From the NCBI GenBank assembly GCA_039198225.1, contig JBCCTQ010000019.1:1-64000 (forward strand): a stretch of 64,000 nt of DNA, given 5' to 3'. The position numbers and the translations under genes are program-made. Origin of the DNA: JASJAR01 sp039198225. GTDB taxonomy: Bacteria > Pseudomonadota > Alphaproteobacteria > Rhodobacterales > Rhodobacteraceae. Shown one piece after another: positions 24,792-34,253 of this stretch; position 1 is the first letter of the stretch; each line of letters starts with the position of its first letter. The notes below the pieces were generated by a model. That model made no database searches and was not told the DNA's origin. It saw only the letters and a list, made by a program, of their open reading frames with translations.

Positions 24792-26189
24792 CTAGTCGGC
24801 CCAAGGGCCGTGGAAACCGTCACCGTCTTGGTCAATGCGCTGAAAACCGTGGCGGCCAAAGAAATCGCGCTGTCCTTGAATAAGATCGGCGCTGCCTCTC
24901 GCCTGGCGCATCGTGTCATAGAAGGACAGAGCGGACGCAAAGGCTGGCACCGGCGCGCCGGAGCTAATCGCGGCGGAGGTGACGCGGCGGAGGGCGGGGA
25001 GCGTTTCGGCAAGCCGAACAGCAAAGGCGGGCGCCAGGATCAGTTGGTCTTCCGGCAACCCGTCGCGCGCCGCATGGGCGATATCATCGAGAAGAGCCGA
25101 GCGAATAATGCAACCCGCGCGCCAAATTTCCGCGATCCGAGCCAAGTCGAGGTTCCAATCGAATTCGGCCGAGGCGCGCGACAAAAGCGTCAGACCTTGG
25201 GAATAGGCAATGATCCGAGCGGCTAGGAGTGCCTTTTCGAGATCGGTGTCGAGGATCGGTTTTCGCGCCGTCTCGCCCGGGGCCAGTGTCTCGGCGCCCA
25301 GAGCCCGCGCAGCGCGTTCCGATGACCAAGACCGCGCGCCGACGGCGGCTTCGATGGTTGAGGCCGATTGGCCAAGCTTTAGCGCTTCAATCAAGGTCCA
25401 GCGACCCGTGCCCTTTTGCCCCGCCACGTCGAGGATCACATCGAGGAGCGGCCCACCCGTGGCACGATCGGTGGCGGCGAGGACTTCAGATGTTATTTCG
25501 ACCAGGTAGGAATGGAGTGGCCCCTCATTCCACTCCGAGAAGAGCTCCGCCCCGCTTTTGTAGCTTCGCCCGGAGGCCCGGAGCAGCGCCCATACCTCAG
25601 CGATGAGCTGCATGTCGCCGTATTCGATACCGTTATGGACAGTCTTGACGAAATGACCCGCCCCGTCGGGGCCCAGCCAGGCCGCACAGGGCGCATCTTG
25701 ATAGCGGGCCGCGATCGCTTCAACGATGGGGCCAAGGCGGTCATAGGAGGCTTCAGGCCCCCCAACCATGATCGAGGGGCCATGGCGCGCGCCGTCTTCG
25801 CCCCCGGAGACGCCCATGCCCACAAAGCCGAACCCCTTAGCGGCGAGATCGCGTTCGCGGCGTCGGGTGTCATTGAAATCGGCATTGCCGCCATCGATCA
25901 GCGTATCGCCCTGGTCGAGGTGGGGCAGGAGCGCCTCGATCACCCCGTCCACAGGCGCGCCGGCGGGCACCATCATCAGGATCAACCGGGGCGGGGCCAG
26001 GGACCGGGCGAAATCGGCGAGATCTTCGATTGGCTCGAGATTGTCGGCCAAGGCGCCTGCCTCGGCCACTAACTCGTCGGTCCGCCCCCGGCTCCGGTTA
26101 TGAACCGCGACCGAATAGCCGCGCTCGGCCATGTTGAGCGCCAGGGCCGCGCCCATCGTCCCGAGGCCGGTTAATCCGATATCCGCCAT
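24792..26189 (-). CDS. gnd: 6-phosphogluconate dehydrogenase, decarboxylating
   Basis: 465 residues, the normal length of the long-form dimeric enzyme of the pentose phosphate pathway (6-phosphogluconate to ribulose 5-phosphate, CO2 and NADPH). Seen: Rossmann GLGTMGAALALNMAERG, NRSRGRTD for NADP phosphate recognition, GMGVSGGEDGARHGPSIMVGG, and the catalytic region GAGHFVKTVHNGIEYGDMQ. The gene stands alone, with argF upstream on the same strand after 119 bases. Confidence 0.96.
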   Translation of the reverse strand: MADIGLTGLGTMGAALALNMAERGYSVAVHNRSRGRTDELVAEAGALADNLEPIEDLADFARSLAPPRLILMMVPAGAPVDGVIEALLPHLDQGDTLIDGGNADFNDTRRRERDLAAKGFGFVGMGVSGGEDGARHGPSIMVGGPEASYDRLGPIVEAIAARYQDAPCAAWLGPDGAGHFVKTVHNGIEYGDMQLIAEVWALLRASGRSYKSGAELFSEWNEGPLHSYLVEITSEVLAATDRATGGPLLDVILDVAGQKGTGRWTLIEALKLGQSASTIEAAVGARSWSSERAARALGAETLAPGETARKPILDTDLEKALLAARIIAYSQGLTLLSRASAEFDWNLDLARIAEIWRAGCIIRSALLDDIAHAARDGLPEDQLILAPAFAVRLAETLPALRRVTSAAISSGAPVPAFASALSFYDTMRQARGSADLIQGQRDFFGRHGFQRIDQDGDGFHGPWAD

Positions 26190-26308
26190 GGTTTACCCTT
26201 CCTCCCCGTCGCCCAGTCGGCCCGCGAGAATATTTTCGGTCAAAGGCGCTCTGGCGGCCGATTGCAAGCGAATTCCGTCCCGGCCGCAAGCCAACGACCG
26301 ACAGGCAG

Positions 26309-27244
26309 CTAAAGACCGAGACACCACCGAAGGATCGCCTTTTGGGCATGGAGCCGGTTCTCAGCTTCATCAAAAACAACCGATTGTGGCCCGTCCATGA
26401 CCTCCGATGTCACCTCTTCTTCCCGATGCGCCGGCAGGCAATGCATGAAGAGCGCATCCGGTCCCGCCTTTTCCATGAGATCGGAATTGACCTGATAGGG
26501 CCTGAGGAGGTTGTGACGCCGCTCACGGGTCGACGCACCGTCATGCATCGAGACCCAAGTGTCGCTGACCACAAGATCGGCCTCGGCGACAGCTGTTTCC
26601 GCATCGCGCTCGATAACGACCTTGGCGCCCTTTTCACGCGCAAAACCAATCGCTTCAGGCTCGGGATCGAGTTCGGAGGGGCCCGTGAATGTGAAATCGA
26701 ACCCGAACTGGCCCGCTGCATGGAGAAAGGATGCGCAGACGTTATTTCCGTCGCCCGCCCAAACGACCCGTTTGCCCGCAATCGCACCCCGATGCTCTTC
26801 GAACGTAAGAACATCCGCCATGATCTGGCACGGATGGGTGCGGTTCGTGAGCCCGTTTATGACCGGCACGCTCGCATGTTCGGCGAGCTCCATCAGGGTC
26901 TCCTCCTCGAAGGTCCGGATCATGATGAGATCGACATAGCGCGACAGCACGCGCGCAGTGTCAGCAATGCTCTCGCCGTGGCCAAGCTGGAGTTCTGAAC
27001 CCGACAGCACCATGGTCTGGCCGCCCATTTGGCGCACCCCGAGATCGAAAGAAATGCGGGTCCGGGTCGAGGGTTTTTCAAAGATCAGTGCCACCATACG
27101 GCCCGCAAGGGGCTGCTCGGCATCTGGCACGGCTTTCGGTTGGCCTGCCCGGGCGCCTTTCATGGCTGCGGCTTGGTCAAGCATGGTGCGTAGCGCGTCG
27201 GGTTCGGTGGTATGAAGGTCGAGAAAATGGGTCATTTGTGACAT
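26309..27244 (-). CDS. argF: Ornithine carbamoyltransferase
   Basis: 311 residues from ATG 27244 (alternative Met at 27235). Transfers carbamoyl to ornithine to give citrulline in arginine synthesis. Carbamoyl-phosphate site STRTRIS, HPCQIMAD, the ornithine-binding DTWVSMHD region and MHCLPAHR are all present. It lies 82 bases downstream of argD on the same strand, forming an arginine operon. Confidence 0.96.
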   Translation of the reverse strand: MSQMTHFLDLHTTEPDALRTMLDQAAAMKGARAGQPKAVPDAEQPLAGRMVALIFEKPSTRTRISFDLGVRQMGGQTMVLSGSELQLGHGESIADTARVLSRYVDLIMIRTFEEETLMELAEHASVPVINGLTNRTHPCQIMADVLTFEEHRGAIAGKRVVWAGDGNNVCASFLHAAGQFGFDFTFTGPSELDPEPEAIGFAREKGAKVVIERDAETAVAEADLVVSDTWVSMHDGASTRERRHNLLRPYQVNSDLMEKAGPDALFMHCLPAHREEEVTSEVMDGPQSVVFDEAENRLHAQKAILRWCLGL

Positions 27245-27326
27245 GGGTCGCCCGTCCGTGCGGCGCGGGTCCCCCTTGGCTCCGGAATTAGATGCGTGAC
27301 TTTGACGAGTTGAACCCCACGGCGCG

Positions 27327-28508
27327 CTACTCAGCCGCCAGGGGCGCAAGCGAGCTGGCCGCTCTTTCGAGCCGGTGGACAGCCTCGCCGACCTCGCCCT
27401 CGGTGAGGATCAATGGCGGAAGGATACGAACCACATTGTCGCCAGCCGGTACGGTGAGAACACCCGTGCCGTAGCCCGCGCGCACAACGTCCGTGTTCGG
27501 AACTTGGCACTTTAGCCCCAGCATCAGCCCGCTGCCCCGCACGGCCTCAAAGACGTCCGGATGGGCGGCAACAAGACCTTCGAGGCGCTGGCGAAGCGTG
27601 CCCGAGACCCGCCGGACGCCATCAAGGAAGTCCGGATCGGAGACGATTTGGAGGACTTTGAGCCCCACCGCCATGGCCAAGGGGTTGCCGCCATAGGTCG
27701 AGCCGTGGCTCCCGGGCCCCATCCCGGATGCGGCCTCTTCGGTCGAGAGGATCGCGCCCAAGGGGAAACCGCCGCCGATGCCCTTGGCCACCATCATGAT
27801 GTCGGGCGTGATTCCGGCCCATTCATGGGCGAAGAGCTTTCCGGTTCGGCCCATGCCGCACTGGACTTCATCCAAGACAAGCAAAGCGCCCGTGGCGTCG
27901 CAGCGGCGCCGGAGGTCTTGGAGGACGGCATCGGGGATCGGGACAATACCGCCCTCCCCCTGCACCGGCTCGACGATGATTGCCGCAAGCGTTTCGCTGA
28001 AGGCGCCATCGAGGGCTTCGGGATCGTCAAACGCAACTTGCGTGAAGCCCGGCAGTAAGGGGCCGAAGCCCGATGTGAGCTTTTCGGAGCCAGCCGCAGC
28101 GATAGCCGCGGTCGACCTGCCGTGAAAGGACCCTGTAAACGCCAGGATCTCATGGCGGTCCTCGCCCTTCGCATGCCAATACTTCCGCGCCATTTTCACC
28201 GCCAGCTCGCAGGCCTCGGTGCCTGAATTGGTGAAGAACACAGTGTCGGCGAACGTGAGATCCACCAATGCGTCGGCCAAGCGCTGCTGCTCGGGCACTT
28301 CGTAAAGGTTGGAAACATGCCAGAGGCGGCTTGCCTGGTCGGTGAGCGCTTCGACCAAGGCAGGATGGGCATGGCCAAGGACGTTGACTGCGATCCCGGC
28401 TGCCAAATCAAGATAGCGTTCTCCGCCCGGGGTTTCGAGCCAGGCGCCCGACCCCTTCTCGAATGACAAAGGCGCGCGGTTATAGGTCGGCAAAAGCGAA
28501 GGGATCAT
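27327..28508 (-). CDS. argD: Acetylornithine aminotransferase
   Basis: 393 residues from ATG 28508 with GGAGA upstream; a TTG at 28523 is an alternative. Class III PLP aminotransferase: FFTNSGTEACELAVKMAR, the PLP-binding aspartate in VLDEVQCGMGRTG, and the lysine in MMVAKGIGGGFPLGA. Converts N-acetylglutamate semialdehyde to acetylornithine; placed before argF, so argD rather than another omega-aminotransferase is the most likely assignment. Confidence 0.93.
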   Translation of the reverse strand: MIPSLLPTYNRAPLSFEKGSGAWLETPGGERYLDLAAGIAVNVLGHAHPALVEALTDQASRLWHVSNLYEVPEQQRLADALVDLTFADTVFFTNSGTEACELAVKMARKYWHAKGEDRHEILAFTGSFHGRSTAAIAAAGSEKLTSGFGPLLPGFTQVAFDDPEALDGAFSETLAAIIVEPVQGEGGIVPIPDAVLQDLRRRCDATGALLVLDEVQCGMGRTGKLFAHEWAGITPDIMMVAKGIGGGFPLGAILSTEEAASGMGPGSHGSTYGGNPLAMAVGLKVLQIVSDPDFLDGVRRVSGTLRQRLEGLVAAHPDVFEAVRGSGLMLGLKCQVPNTDVVRAGYGTGVLTVPAGDNVVRILPPLILTEGEVGEAVHRLERAASSLAPLAAE

Positions 28509-29124
28509 CGAAGACGTCTCCAAAGTCGAATGGTTGTGGTGCCAGAGGGAATTCCACCCGTCAATCGACGGGCCCGGTTAGAAGGGCAGGAAACCTATCG
28601 GAGGCGCACCAGAGACATCATGGGCGGCCACTTAGCGAGGCTTAGAGGAATTCACAAGTAGAAACGCCGTGCCCAGACAGGCACGGCGTTTCAGCTATGA
28701 CGCTCCGATGCGCGACAAGGCCCCCCAGCCGTCGAGCATCTACCCCCAAAAGTTGAGCGACATCCCCCAATCCATGTCGAGACGAGATCTCGTGGCCAGA
28801 AGGCCAGTTGACCTCGAAGAAGCCCGCCCCAGACCAATCCCGTTCGGGAATACCGCGACATCGCGGTCAATTTGGCTGGGGCTATGGGCGTCTTTCGACA
28901 AAGGCGACCTCACTGGTCTTACTCGTACAAATTGCGGCGATACCATGCCGCGACGCCGGGTTTGACCCGAGAATGGGGCGAAATTGTGGCGAATGCGGCG
29001 GAAATTGGGCCGAAATGTGGAAACGTTCGGCGCCGATTGTTTCCGAAGCGTTCACGACGGCCAAGGATGTCAAACTTACGCCGAAATCGGACGTCATCTG
29101 GGGAGGATCAAGGAGTCCTAAACC
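28509..29124. other. 600-base spacer with a hairpin and terminator; possible small RNA
   Basis: No protein gene is supported. Two plus/minus symmetric hairpins occur: CCCGTC-AATC-GACGGG (28557-28572) and the strong one at 28662-28691. Sequence 28960-29030 contains several copies of GAAAT/GCGAAT-type words (repetitive, GC-skewed). A short RNA ending at the second hairpin is possible but is not identified with any known family. Confidence 0.45.
28662..28691. terminator. Strong terminator-like hairpin
   Basis: Perfect 12-base stem AAACGCCGTGCC / GGCACGGCGTTT with a 6-base loop. The A/T ends give it terminator character in both directions. No annotated gene ends near it: argD starts on the other side and the next gene begins 430 bases away, hinting at an unannotated transcript. 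Confidence 0.65.
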
Positions 29125-29964
29125 ATGTTCGGTCTGTTCAAACCGCCGGAGGCGTTGGCGAGCCCGGCTGCGATAAGTGCGGCGGTTACGTCTAAACTCG
29201 AAGCGGCACCGAAAGTCTCCCATGTCGTCGTCTCGGCCGAAGATCCGAGCCGGCTCGACGTGACATTCGACGGTAAAGAGCGGCGGTTTTTTCTCGACAA
29301 TCTGATCGCGCTGGTGGCCAACGAAGCCCATTCCCCCCGTTCCCAGCACAGGCATGTGCGTGAATATGTGACCGCATTTCTTGAAGCCGCGGGGGAAAAG
29401 GAGATCGACCTTTCGAGGGTCTATCCCGTGGTCCGCCATATCGACTATATCGCCCCCGTGGGCGATGCAGCGATCCAAGGGCCGGTGACAGGGGATCTTG
29501 TTTGCGCCTTGATGCTGGATTCCCCAAAAACGCTCTCCAGCCTGACCCAAGACATGATCGAAGAGGCCGATCTTGCCCATGCGGAGATCTGGGGCGCGGC
29601 ACGCTACAATCTAAATGCGGCCTTGAAGGATGTGGCCGAGATGAAAACCCCTCTCGGCATGCGGACATTGGCTCTGGAAAGGAATTGGCTCGGCCTTTCG
29701 ACGCTTCTGACACCTGATCTCTTCCAAGTTGCCCGGCGCGATCTCGGAGCAGAGATGCTCTTTCTCGTCGCGATCAACCGGAACGGCGTTGAATTCGTGG
29801 ACGCGGCCGAGCCCGGCGCCTTCGAGCTTGCCCAGGCGGCGGTTCTTGAAGGCCTCAAGCAAGACCACCCCCAATCGGCGTGCATTTACACATTGAGTGA
29901 CGGAGATGCCTCACCCGAACCCGGTTGGTTCTTCGAGAACGGAGAATTCTACGCGGTCGGTTAG
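29125..29964 (+). CDS. DUF1444-family protein
   Basis: 279 residues from ATG 29125 with AAGGAG. Resembles the YtpQ/DUF1444 group: an N-terminal alpha/beta part (RLDVTFDGKERRFFLDNLIA), RVYPVVRHIDYI and LVCALMLDSPKTLSSLTQD. No catalytic residues are known for the family, no signal peptide. Upstream of gcrA by 70 bases on the same strand. Confidence 0.75.
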   Translation: MFGLFKPPEALASPAAISAAVTSKLEAAPKVSHVVVSAEDPSRLDVTFDGKERRFFLDNLIALVANEAHSPRSQHRHVREYVTAFLEAAGEKEIDLSRVYPVVRHIDYIAPVGDAAIQGPVTGDLVCALMLDSPKTLSSLTQDMIEEADLAHAEIWGAARYNLNAALKDVAEMKTPLGMRTLALERNWLGLSTLLTPDLFQVARRDLGAEMLFLVAINRNGVEFVDAAEPGAFELAQAAVLEGLKQDHPQSACIYTLSDGDASPEPGWFFENGEFYAVG

Positions 29965-30034
29965 AGCCCGTCTTGCAGAATAGGGCCCTCCGGCCTAAAT
30001 CATTGGGCTCACGGAAGCCGACGGAGAATGCCCC

Positions 30035-30571
30035 ATGTCTTGGACCGATGAACGGGTCGAAAAGCTGAAAAAGATGTGGGGCGAGGGCCAGTCGGCCAGC
30101 CAAATTGCAAAGGAACTCGGGGGCGTGACCAGGAATGCGGTCATCGGCAAGGTCCATCGTCTGGGCCTCTCGAACCGCAATGGCGGAAGCAGTGAGACTG
30201 CCGCCAAGGCCGAGCCAAAACCTGCCCCCGAGACCAAAGCCGCAAAGGCCGCACCTCCGCCCGAACCGAGCCAGGCGCCCGCGCCTGCCATCCGTAAGAT
30301 CGTGCCGGCCGGCCAACCGTTGCCCCCTCAGCCTTCGGCGAATGAAATAAGCCCAGAAGCGCTCGCAACGGTACGGGAAGTGGAAAAGAAAGCTAAGAAA
30401 CTCTCGCTCATGGAGTTGACCGAGCGGACCTGCAAATGGCCCGTGGGCGATCCAGCAACCGAGGATTTCTGGTTCTGCGGCCTCGCCGTCCAGCAAGGCA
30501 AACCTTATTGCGAAGCCCATGTGGGCGTGGCCTTCCAGCCGATGAGTTCCCGCCGCGACCGACGGCGCTAG
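30035..30571 (+). CDS. gcrA: Cell-cycle regulator GcrA
   Basis: 178 residues. N-terminus MSWTDERVEKLKKMWGEGQS with SQIAKELGGVTRNAVIGKVH is the diagnostic GcrA DNA-binding domain that contacts sigma-70 and responds to CcrM methylation of GANTC. A Pro/Ala-rich linker is followed by the C-terminal CKWPVGDP...FWFCG...YCEAH region that binds sigma factor. Confirms an alphaproteobacterium with the CtrA/GcrA cell-cycle circuit. Converges with the AsmA gene, two bases apart. Confidence 0.97.
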   Translation: MSWTDERVEKLKKMWGEGQSASQIAKELGGVTRNAVIGKVHRLGLSNRNGGSSETAAKAEPKPAPETKAAKAAPPPEPSQAPAPAIRKIVPAGQPLPPQPSANEISPEALATVREVEKKAKKLSLMELTERTCKWPVGDPATEDFWFCGLAVQQGKPYCEAHVGVAFQPMSSRRDRRR

Positions 30572-30573
30572 CG

Positions 30574-32439
30574 CTAGCGGCCTAGAAGCCCTCCAAGGCC
30601 CTTACGAAGCTCGTCTTCAATCTTACCCCGAACCGCGTCTTCGAGGCTTTCGCCGTCCTCCACCGTCAGACCCAGTTGTTCGGCCCCCTGGCGCTCCAAT
30701 TCCTGGCCGATCTGGCTTTCGATGCCCTGGCGGATCAGGTTCTCGAAATCGACATTGAACCGCGGCGCGTCCCAGGTGCCTTGGACGAGAAGCGGAACTC
30801 GAATCCCGGAATTCTCCCCGCCGAGGAGTTCAGGCAAAAGCCGAAGGTCGAGGGTGCGCCCGCCCACCCCGATGCGGCCCGAGCCAGAGGCTTTGAAAAG
30901 TGGGGCAAGGACCGAGAGATCTTCGTAGATCACCACGCCATTCTCGACGACGAAACTCACGGTGATCTCGTCAAAGATGGTCCGGCGGGTGTCGCCCACG
31001 AAGGACGGGTCGAGGTTCCGGATCATGCCGACAATATCGAGGCCGATGAGTTCTCCCGCCCCCACATTAAACGCCCCCTGCCCGCTCAGCGAGTTCATCA
31101 CCGCGTCCATATGGGGGCCTGCCCCCAACACATCGAGTTTTAGATCGCCGGCGGCCACGAGCTGGTCGTAGCCGACGAGTTCAGAGAGCAAACGCGAAAT
31201 GGCCAAGGCCGAGCCTTCGACGTCGAGCCGGGTCGAAAAACCGTTCCGACCGTTCAGAATGAGGCTCCCCGCCACCGAACCGTCATAGGCGGTCATGCGC
31301 TCGATCGTTGAAACCGCGCGACGGTCGTCGATCACCGTGCGGATGGCGGTGGATCCAAGACGGGCGGTTCCGAGGGCAAGGCTCTCGGCGCTCACTCGAA
31401 TGGTCCCGTCAGCGATGCCGAGGAAGGAGACATCGATCGGATCGGTCGACCAGCCCCCCGGGCCAGGATCGGCCTCATCGGCCGGCGTGTCGACCGAGCT
31501 GAGATCGAAGGCGCCGAGCGCGATGTCGGCATTGATGGCCGGGCGCGGGCCATCGAGGGCGATGTCAGCACCCCCGGTGATCCGGTTCTGGTCGAGTTCC
31601 GCGACGATATCGGCAAGCGCTAGGCCGCCGGGCGACACCGCCAGTTCGGCGGATACGGCAATGCTTTCCTTCCCTAGGCCTTGAGGAAGGGCAGCCAATT
31701 CGGGGATGGCGCCGGTATCGGGCACATTGAGACGAAGAACGCCGTTAGCGTTGCCGCCGAGATCCGCCTGCCCTTCAAACCGCACTTCAGCACTTCCTGA
31801 GCCAACCAAAGCGGTGATCGCGGTCGATCCACCTGCAATGAGCGCACCGGCTTCGGCGGCCTCCAGGGTCAGCGTCAGGGGGCGACCATCAAAGGCACCG
31901 CTCGCCTCGACATTGGCGGGCCCGGCCAGATCCGGGAGGCGCGCGTCGAGCGTGAGGGCTGTAAGCTGTGTTTCTGAACCGTCTTCGGAGATGATCCGAA
32001 CGGTGCCATCCGTGAGACTTAGGCGGTCGAGAGTAAATTCCGGCGGCGCCGATCCCGAGCTTGGCTCCTCCGATCCGGGTGCGGCCGGGGCAGCCTCCCG
32101 AAGATCGAGGATCACTTCCGGGCTTTCGATCTCAACGCCTTTGATGCGGATATCGCCGCTCAAAAGCCCTATCGGGTCCACGCCCACCGACACCGCCTGG
32201 GCCGAGAGCATGGGCGCTCCATTGGCTCCATCCACTTCGATCGACCCTGTGGAGACGCCTATTTCCGGCCAGAGCGATGGACGGACCGGGCCTTCGATGC
32301 GCATCTCCTGACCAGTTGCCTCAGTGAATCTCGTTGCGGCAACTTCGGCAATTCTCTCGCCAGGCAATAGCATCAGCCCGCCGACAACCACCAAAATGAA
32401 GACCACCAGGACCCCGAGAATTCTGAACACCCAGCGCAT
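30574..32439 (-). CDS. AsmA-family inner-membrane-anchored protein
   Basis: 621 residues from ATG 32439 with a GAGGGAGAG site (a GTG one codon upstream is also possible). One N-terminal membrane helix (RILGVLVVFILVVVGGLMLL) and a long periplasmic beta-rich body with repeated patterns such as DGTVRI/DGTIRVSAES and LILNGRNGFSTRLDVEG. The C-terminal LGIVG-like AsmA_2 region (FKASGSGRIGVGGRTLDLRL) is present. AsmA-like proteins are thought to carry phospholipids to the outer membrane. Confidence 0.88.
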   Translation of the reverse strand: MRWVFRILGVLVVFILVVVGGLMLLPGERIAEVAATRFTEATGQEMRIEGPVRPSLWPEIGVSTGSIEVDGANGAPMLSAQAVSVGVDPIGLLSGDIRIKGVEIESPEVILDLREAAPAAPGSEEPSSGSAPPEFTLDRLSLTDGTVRIISEDGSETQLTALTLDARLPDLAGPANVEASGAFDGRPLTLTLEAAEAGALIAGGSTAITALVGSGSAEVRFEGQADLGGNANGVLRLNVPDTGAIPELAALPQGLGKESIAVSAELAVSPGGLALADIVAELDQNRITGGADIALDGPRPAINADIALGAFDLSSVDTPADEADPGPGGWSTDPIDVSFLGIADGTIRVSAESLALGTARLGSTAIRTVIDDRRAVSTIERMTAYDGSVAGSLILNGRNGFSTRLDVEGSALAISRLLSELVGYDQLVAAGDLKLDVLGAGPHMDAVMNSLSGQGAFNVGAGELIGLDIVGMIRNLDPSFVGDTRRTIFDEITVSFVVENGVVIYEDLSVLAPLFKASGSGRIGVGGRTLDLRLLPELLGGENSGIRVPLLVQGTWDAPRFNVDFENLIRQGIESQIGQELERQGAEQLGLTVEDGESLEDAVRGKIEDELRKGLGGLLGR

Positions 32440-32584
32440 CACTGCTCTCCCTCATCGTGTTCCACCCTCTAAGGGCCGGACCAGCGCCCCACAACGCGGA
32501 AACTCTTTTGCCTTCGTCTTTTCCAAATACGCCGGGATGGCGGCGGGGCGGAGCCCCAAACACACCCCAGACCATGGCTCGAAC

Positions 32585-33298
32585 CTAAAGCTGGGCGGCC
32601 ACCCGCTCGACCGTTCGAATTCGCTCCGCATTGGGCGGATGGGTTCCTAGGAATTGATCGCCCGGATCGGGGATCCGGTTGAAAAACCTGGCTCCGCGAA
32701 GGGGATCGTACCCTGCCCGAGAGGCGATGACTGTTCCGAGGGCATCGGCTTCGAGTTCGAACTTCTTCGAGTATGACCGGGCCCCCACGGTCGCGCCGAT
32801 ATCGGTCACGGTTTGGCCCGCGCTGGCATCGAGGCCCAACACACCGGCCAACACAGCGCCCGCCAACGCGCCGCCAATCGCGGTCTGCTGGGTCTGGGGA
32901 ATATGGCCCTCGATATGATGGGCTGCCTCGTGGCCGAGGATAAAGGCCAGCTCATCTTGGTTCCGCGCCTCACGGATCAGGGCGGAATTGAACCCGATGA
33001 TAGGACGACCCCGTTCGTCGAGGGTTTGATACGCGTTCGGCTGCCGCCCGATCGAATCGTCGATGATAATCTTAAAATCGCAATCGACGCCTGAGGTGCG
33101 GCGGCGGCATTCACGCTCGGCCACCGGCTCGACACGCCCGATGACGGCGCGGAAATTCGCCGATGCGGTGGAGCGGCTCACCGGCGGTGGAACGTTGGCG
33201 GGCTGGGCAGCGGGCGCGGGCTGCGATGTTTCTATCGCAATATCGGCGCAACCGGCCAAAAGCATCAGGCAGCTCAACGTAAGAGTAAGGGCTTTCAT
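32585..33298 (-). CDS. M48-family metallopeptidase lipoprotein
   Basis: 237 residues from ATG 33298; upstream Mets at 33304 and 33319 are possible. Lipobox LAGC in the signal peptide predicts a lipid-anchored periplasmic protein. Zinc motif HEAAHH (HExxH) with ELEADALG providing the third ligand, typical of BepA/LoiP-type proteases. A Pro-rich linker follows the lipobox. Such proteases act in envelope protein quality control. Confidence 0.9.
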   Translation of the reverse strand: MKALTLTLSCLMLLAGCADIAIETSQPAPAAQPANVPPPVSRSTASANFRAVIGRVEPVAERECRRRTSGVDCDFKIIIDDSIGRQPNAYQTLDERGRPIIGFNSALIREARNQDELAFILGHEAAHHIEGHIPQTQQTAIGGALAGAVLAGVLGLDASAGQTVTDIGATVGARSYSKKFELEADALGTVIASRAGYDPLRGARFFNRIPDPGDQFLGTHPPNAERIRTVERVAAQL

Positions 33299-33429
33299 GG
33301 GCATGCTCGACTGTCTCATCTCTTCAAAACTAACGGCTCAGACCCTGTCCGGCCAGCATCCGCTCGCCGGATCGGTGTCATGGCGCCGCACACCCTCGAA
33401 GAAGGAGACGGGCCGCCTATCTCTAAGGC

Positions 33430-33816
33430 ATGGAAAAAATCACCGTGATATACAATGACAGCTGTCCGATCTGCGCCCATGAAATCGGTGTATATCGCAA
33501 AGAAGCGGCCGAAAATGAGCTGGACGTTGCGTTTGAAGGGCTGACCGACAAAGACCTGTCCGCCTATGGCCTCGACGAGGACACCGCCGCCCGGCGGCTC
33601 CACGTTGTTTCCGACGGGACGCGCCTTGCGGGGATCGACGCGTTCATCGCCATCTGGCGGCGCCTTCCCCGTTGGACTTGGCTGGCTAATATTGTCGACC
33701 GCCCGGTGATCCGCCCCATCGCCGCTTTCGCCTATGACCGGATTGCGGCACCGATCATCTACGGCCTCCACCGCCGCCGCCAAAGGCGCCAGAGCCTGGA
33801 GACGCGCCGCACGTAG
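33430..33816 (+). CDS. DCC-family thiol-disulfide oxidoreductase (DUF393)
   Basis: 128 residues. DxxCPxC motif YNDSCPIC near the N-terminus and the helix-rich continuation WRRLPRWTWLANIVDRPVI define the DCC family. Role in thiol chemistry is inferred; no specific substrate is known. The basic C-terminus (HRRRQRRQSLETRR) is unusual. Confidence 0.88.
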   Translation: MEKITVIYNDSCPICAHEIGVYRKEAAENELDVAFEGLTDKDLSAYGLDEDTAARRLHVVSDGTRLAGIDAFIAIWRRLPRWTWLANIVDRPVIRPIAAFAYDRIAAPIIYGLHRRRQRRQSLETRRT

Positions 33817-33900
33817 CGCAGCCGGTTTGGAGGAAGCCACCGGCGGCGTGTCCCGCAGTTCCCGCTTGCGGCCTCGGTCGGCCCGCCCCAGTCTCGGCCC

Positions 33901-34137
33901 ATGTTTACAATCGAGCACGACTTCGACGCCACAGTAGTCACTCTAATCGACGAGGCCAAAGGGCATCGCCAAGAAGACCTGACGATCCATGCCTTCGACG
34001 ATTGCGTCACCCTCGAGCAGCTTGATGCGAGGACAGACCGGGTCATGAAAATCACGTTGTCCCTCGGCCAGGTGGCCGACCTCGCCGCCGCGCTCAACCT
34101 GCCCGAGGGTATCTACAAGCGAAGCGGGGCGACCTGA
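33901..34137 (+). CDS. Small conserved protein
   Basis: 78 residues, acidic, with a beta-strand/helix pattern (FTIEHDFDATVVTLIDEA, LSLGQVADLAAALNLPEG). Matches the type of a short protein I recall as common in Rhodobacterales; function unknown. The ATG at 33901 gives a compact frame with no better upstream start. Confidence 0.7.
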   Translation: MFTIEHDFDATVVTLIDEAKGHRQEDLTIHAFDDCVTLEQLDARTDRVMKITLSLGQVADLAAALNLPEGIYKRSGAT

Positions 34138-34253
34138 CCTCGGGCCTTCGGGTCGATCTTTCCCTTTTTGATGAGACTGCTAAGGCTCGGGGGATCCGGA
34201 GCCACCCCTTGACCTTGGCGGCAGCCCCTCCGACATGTTTCAAAGGAGTTACT

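Noticed and set aside
28692..29124. Insertion-sequence end in the spacer before the DUF1444 gene
   Set aside because: No transposase fragment, terminal inverted repeat or target duplication could be found by eye.
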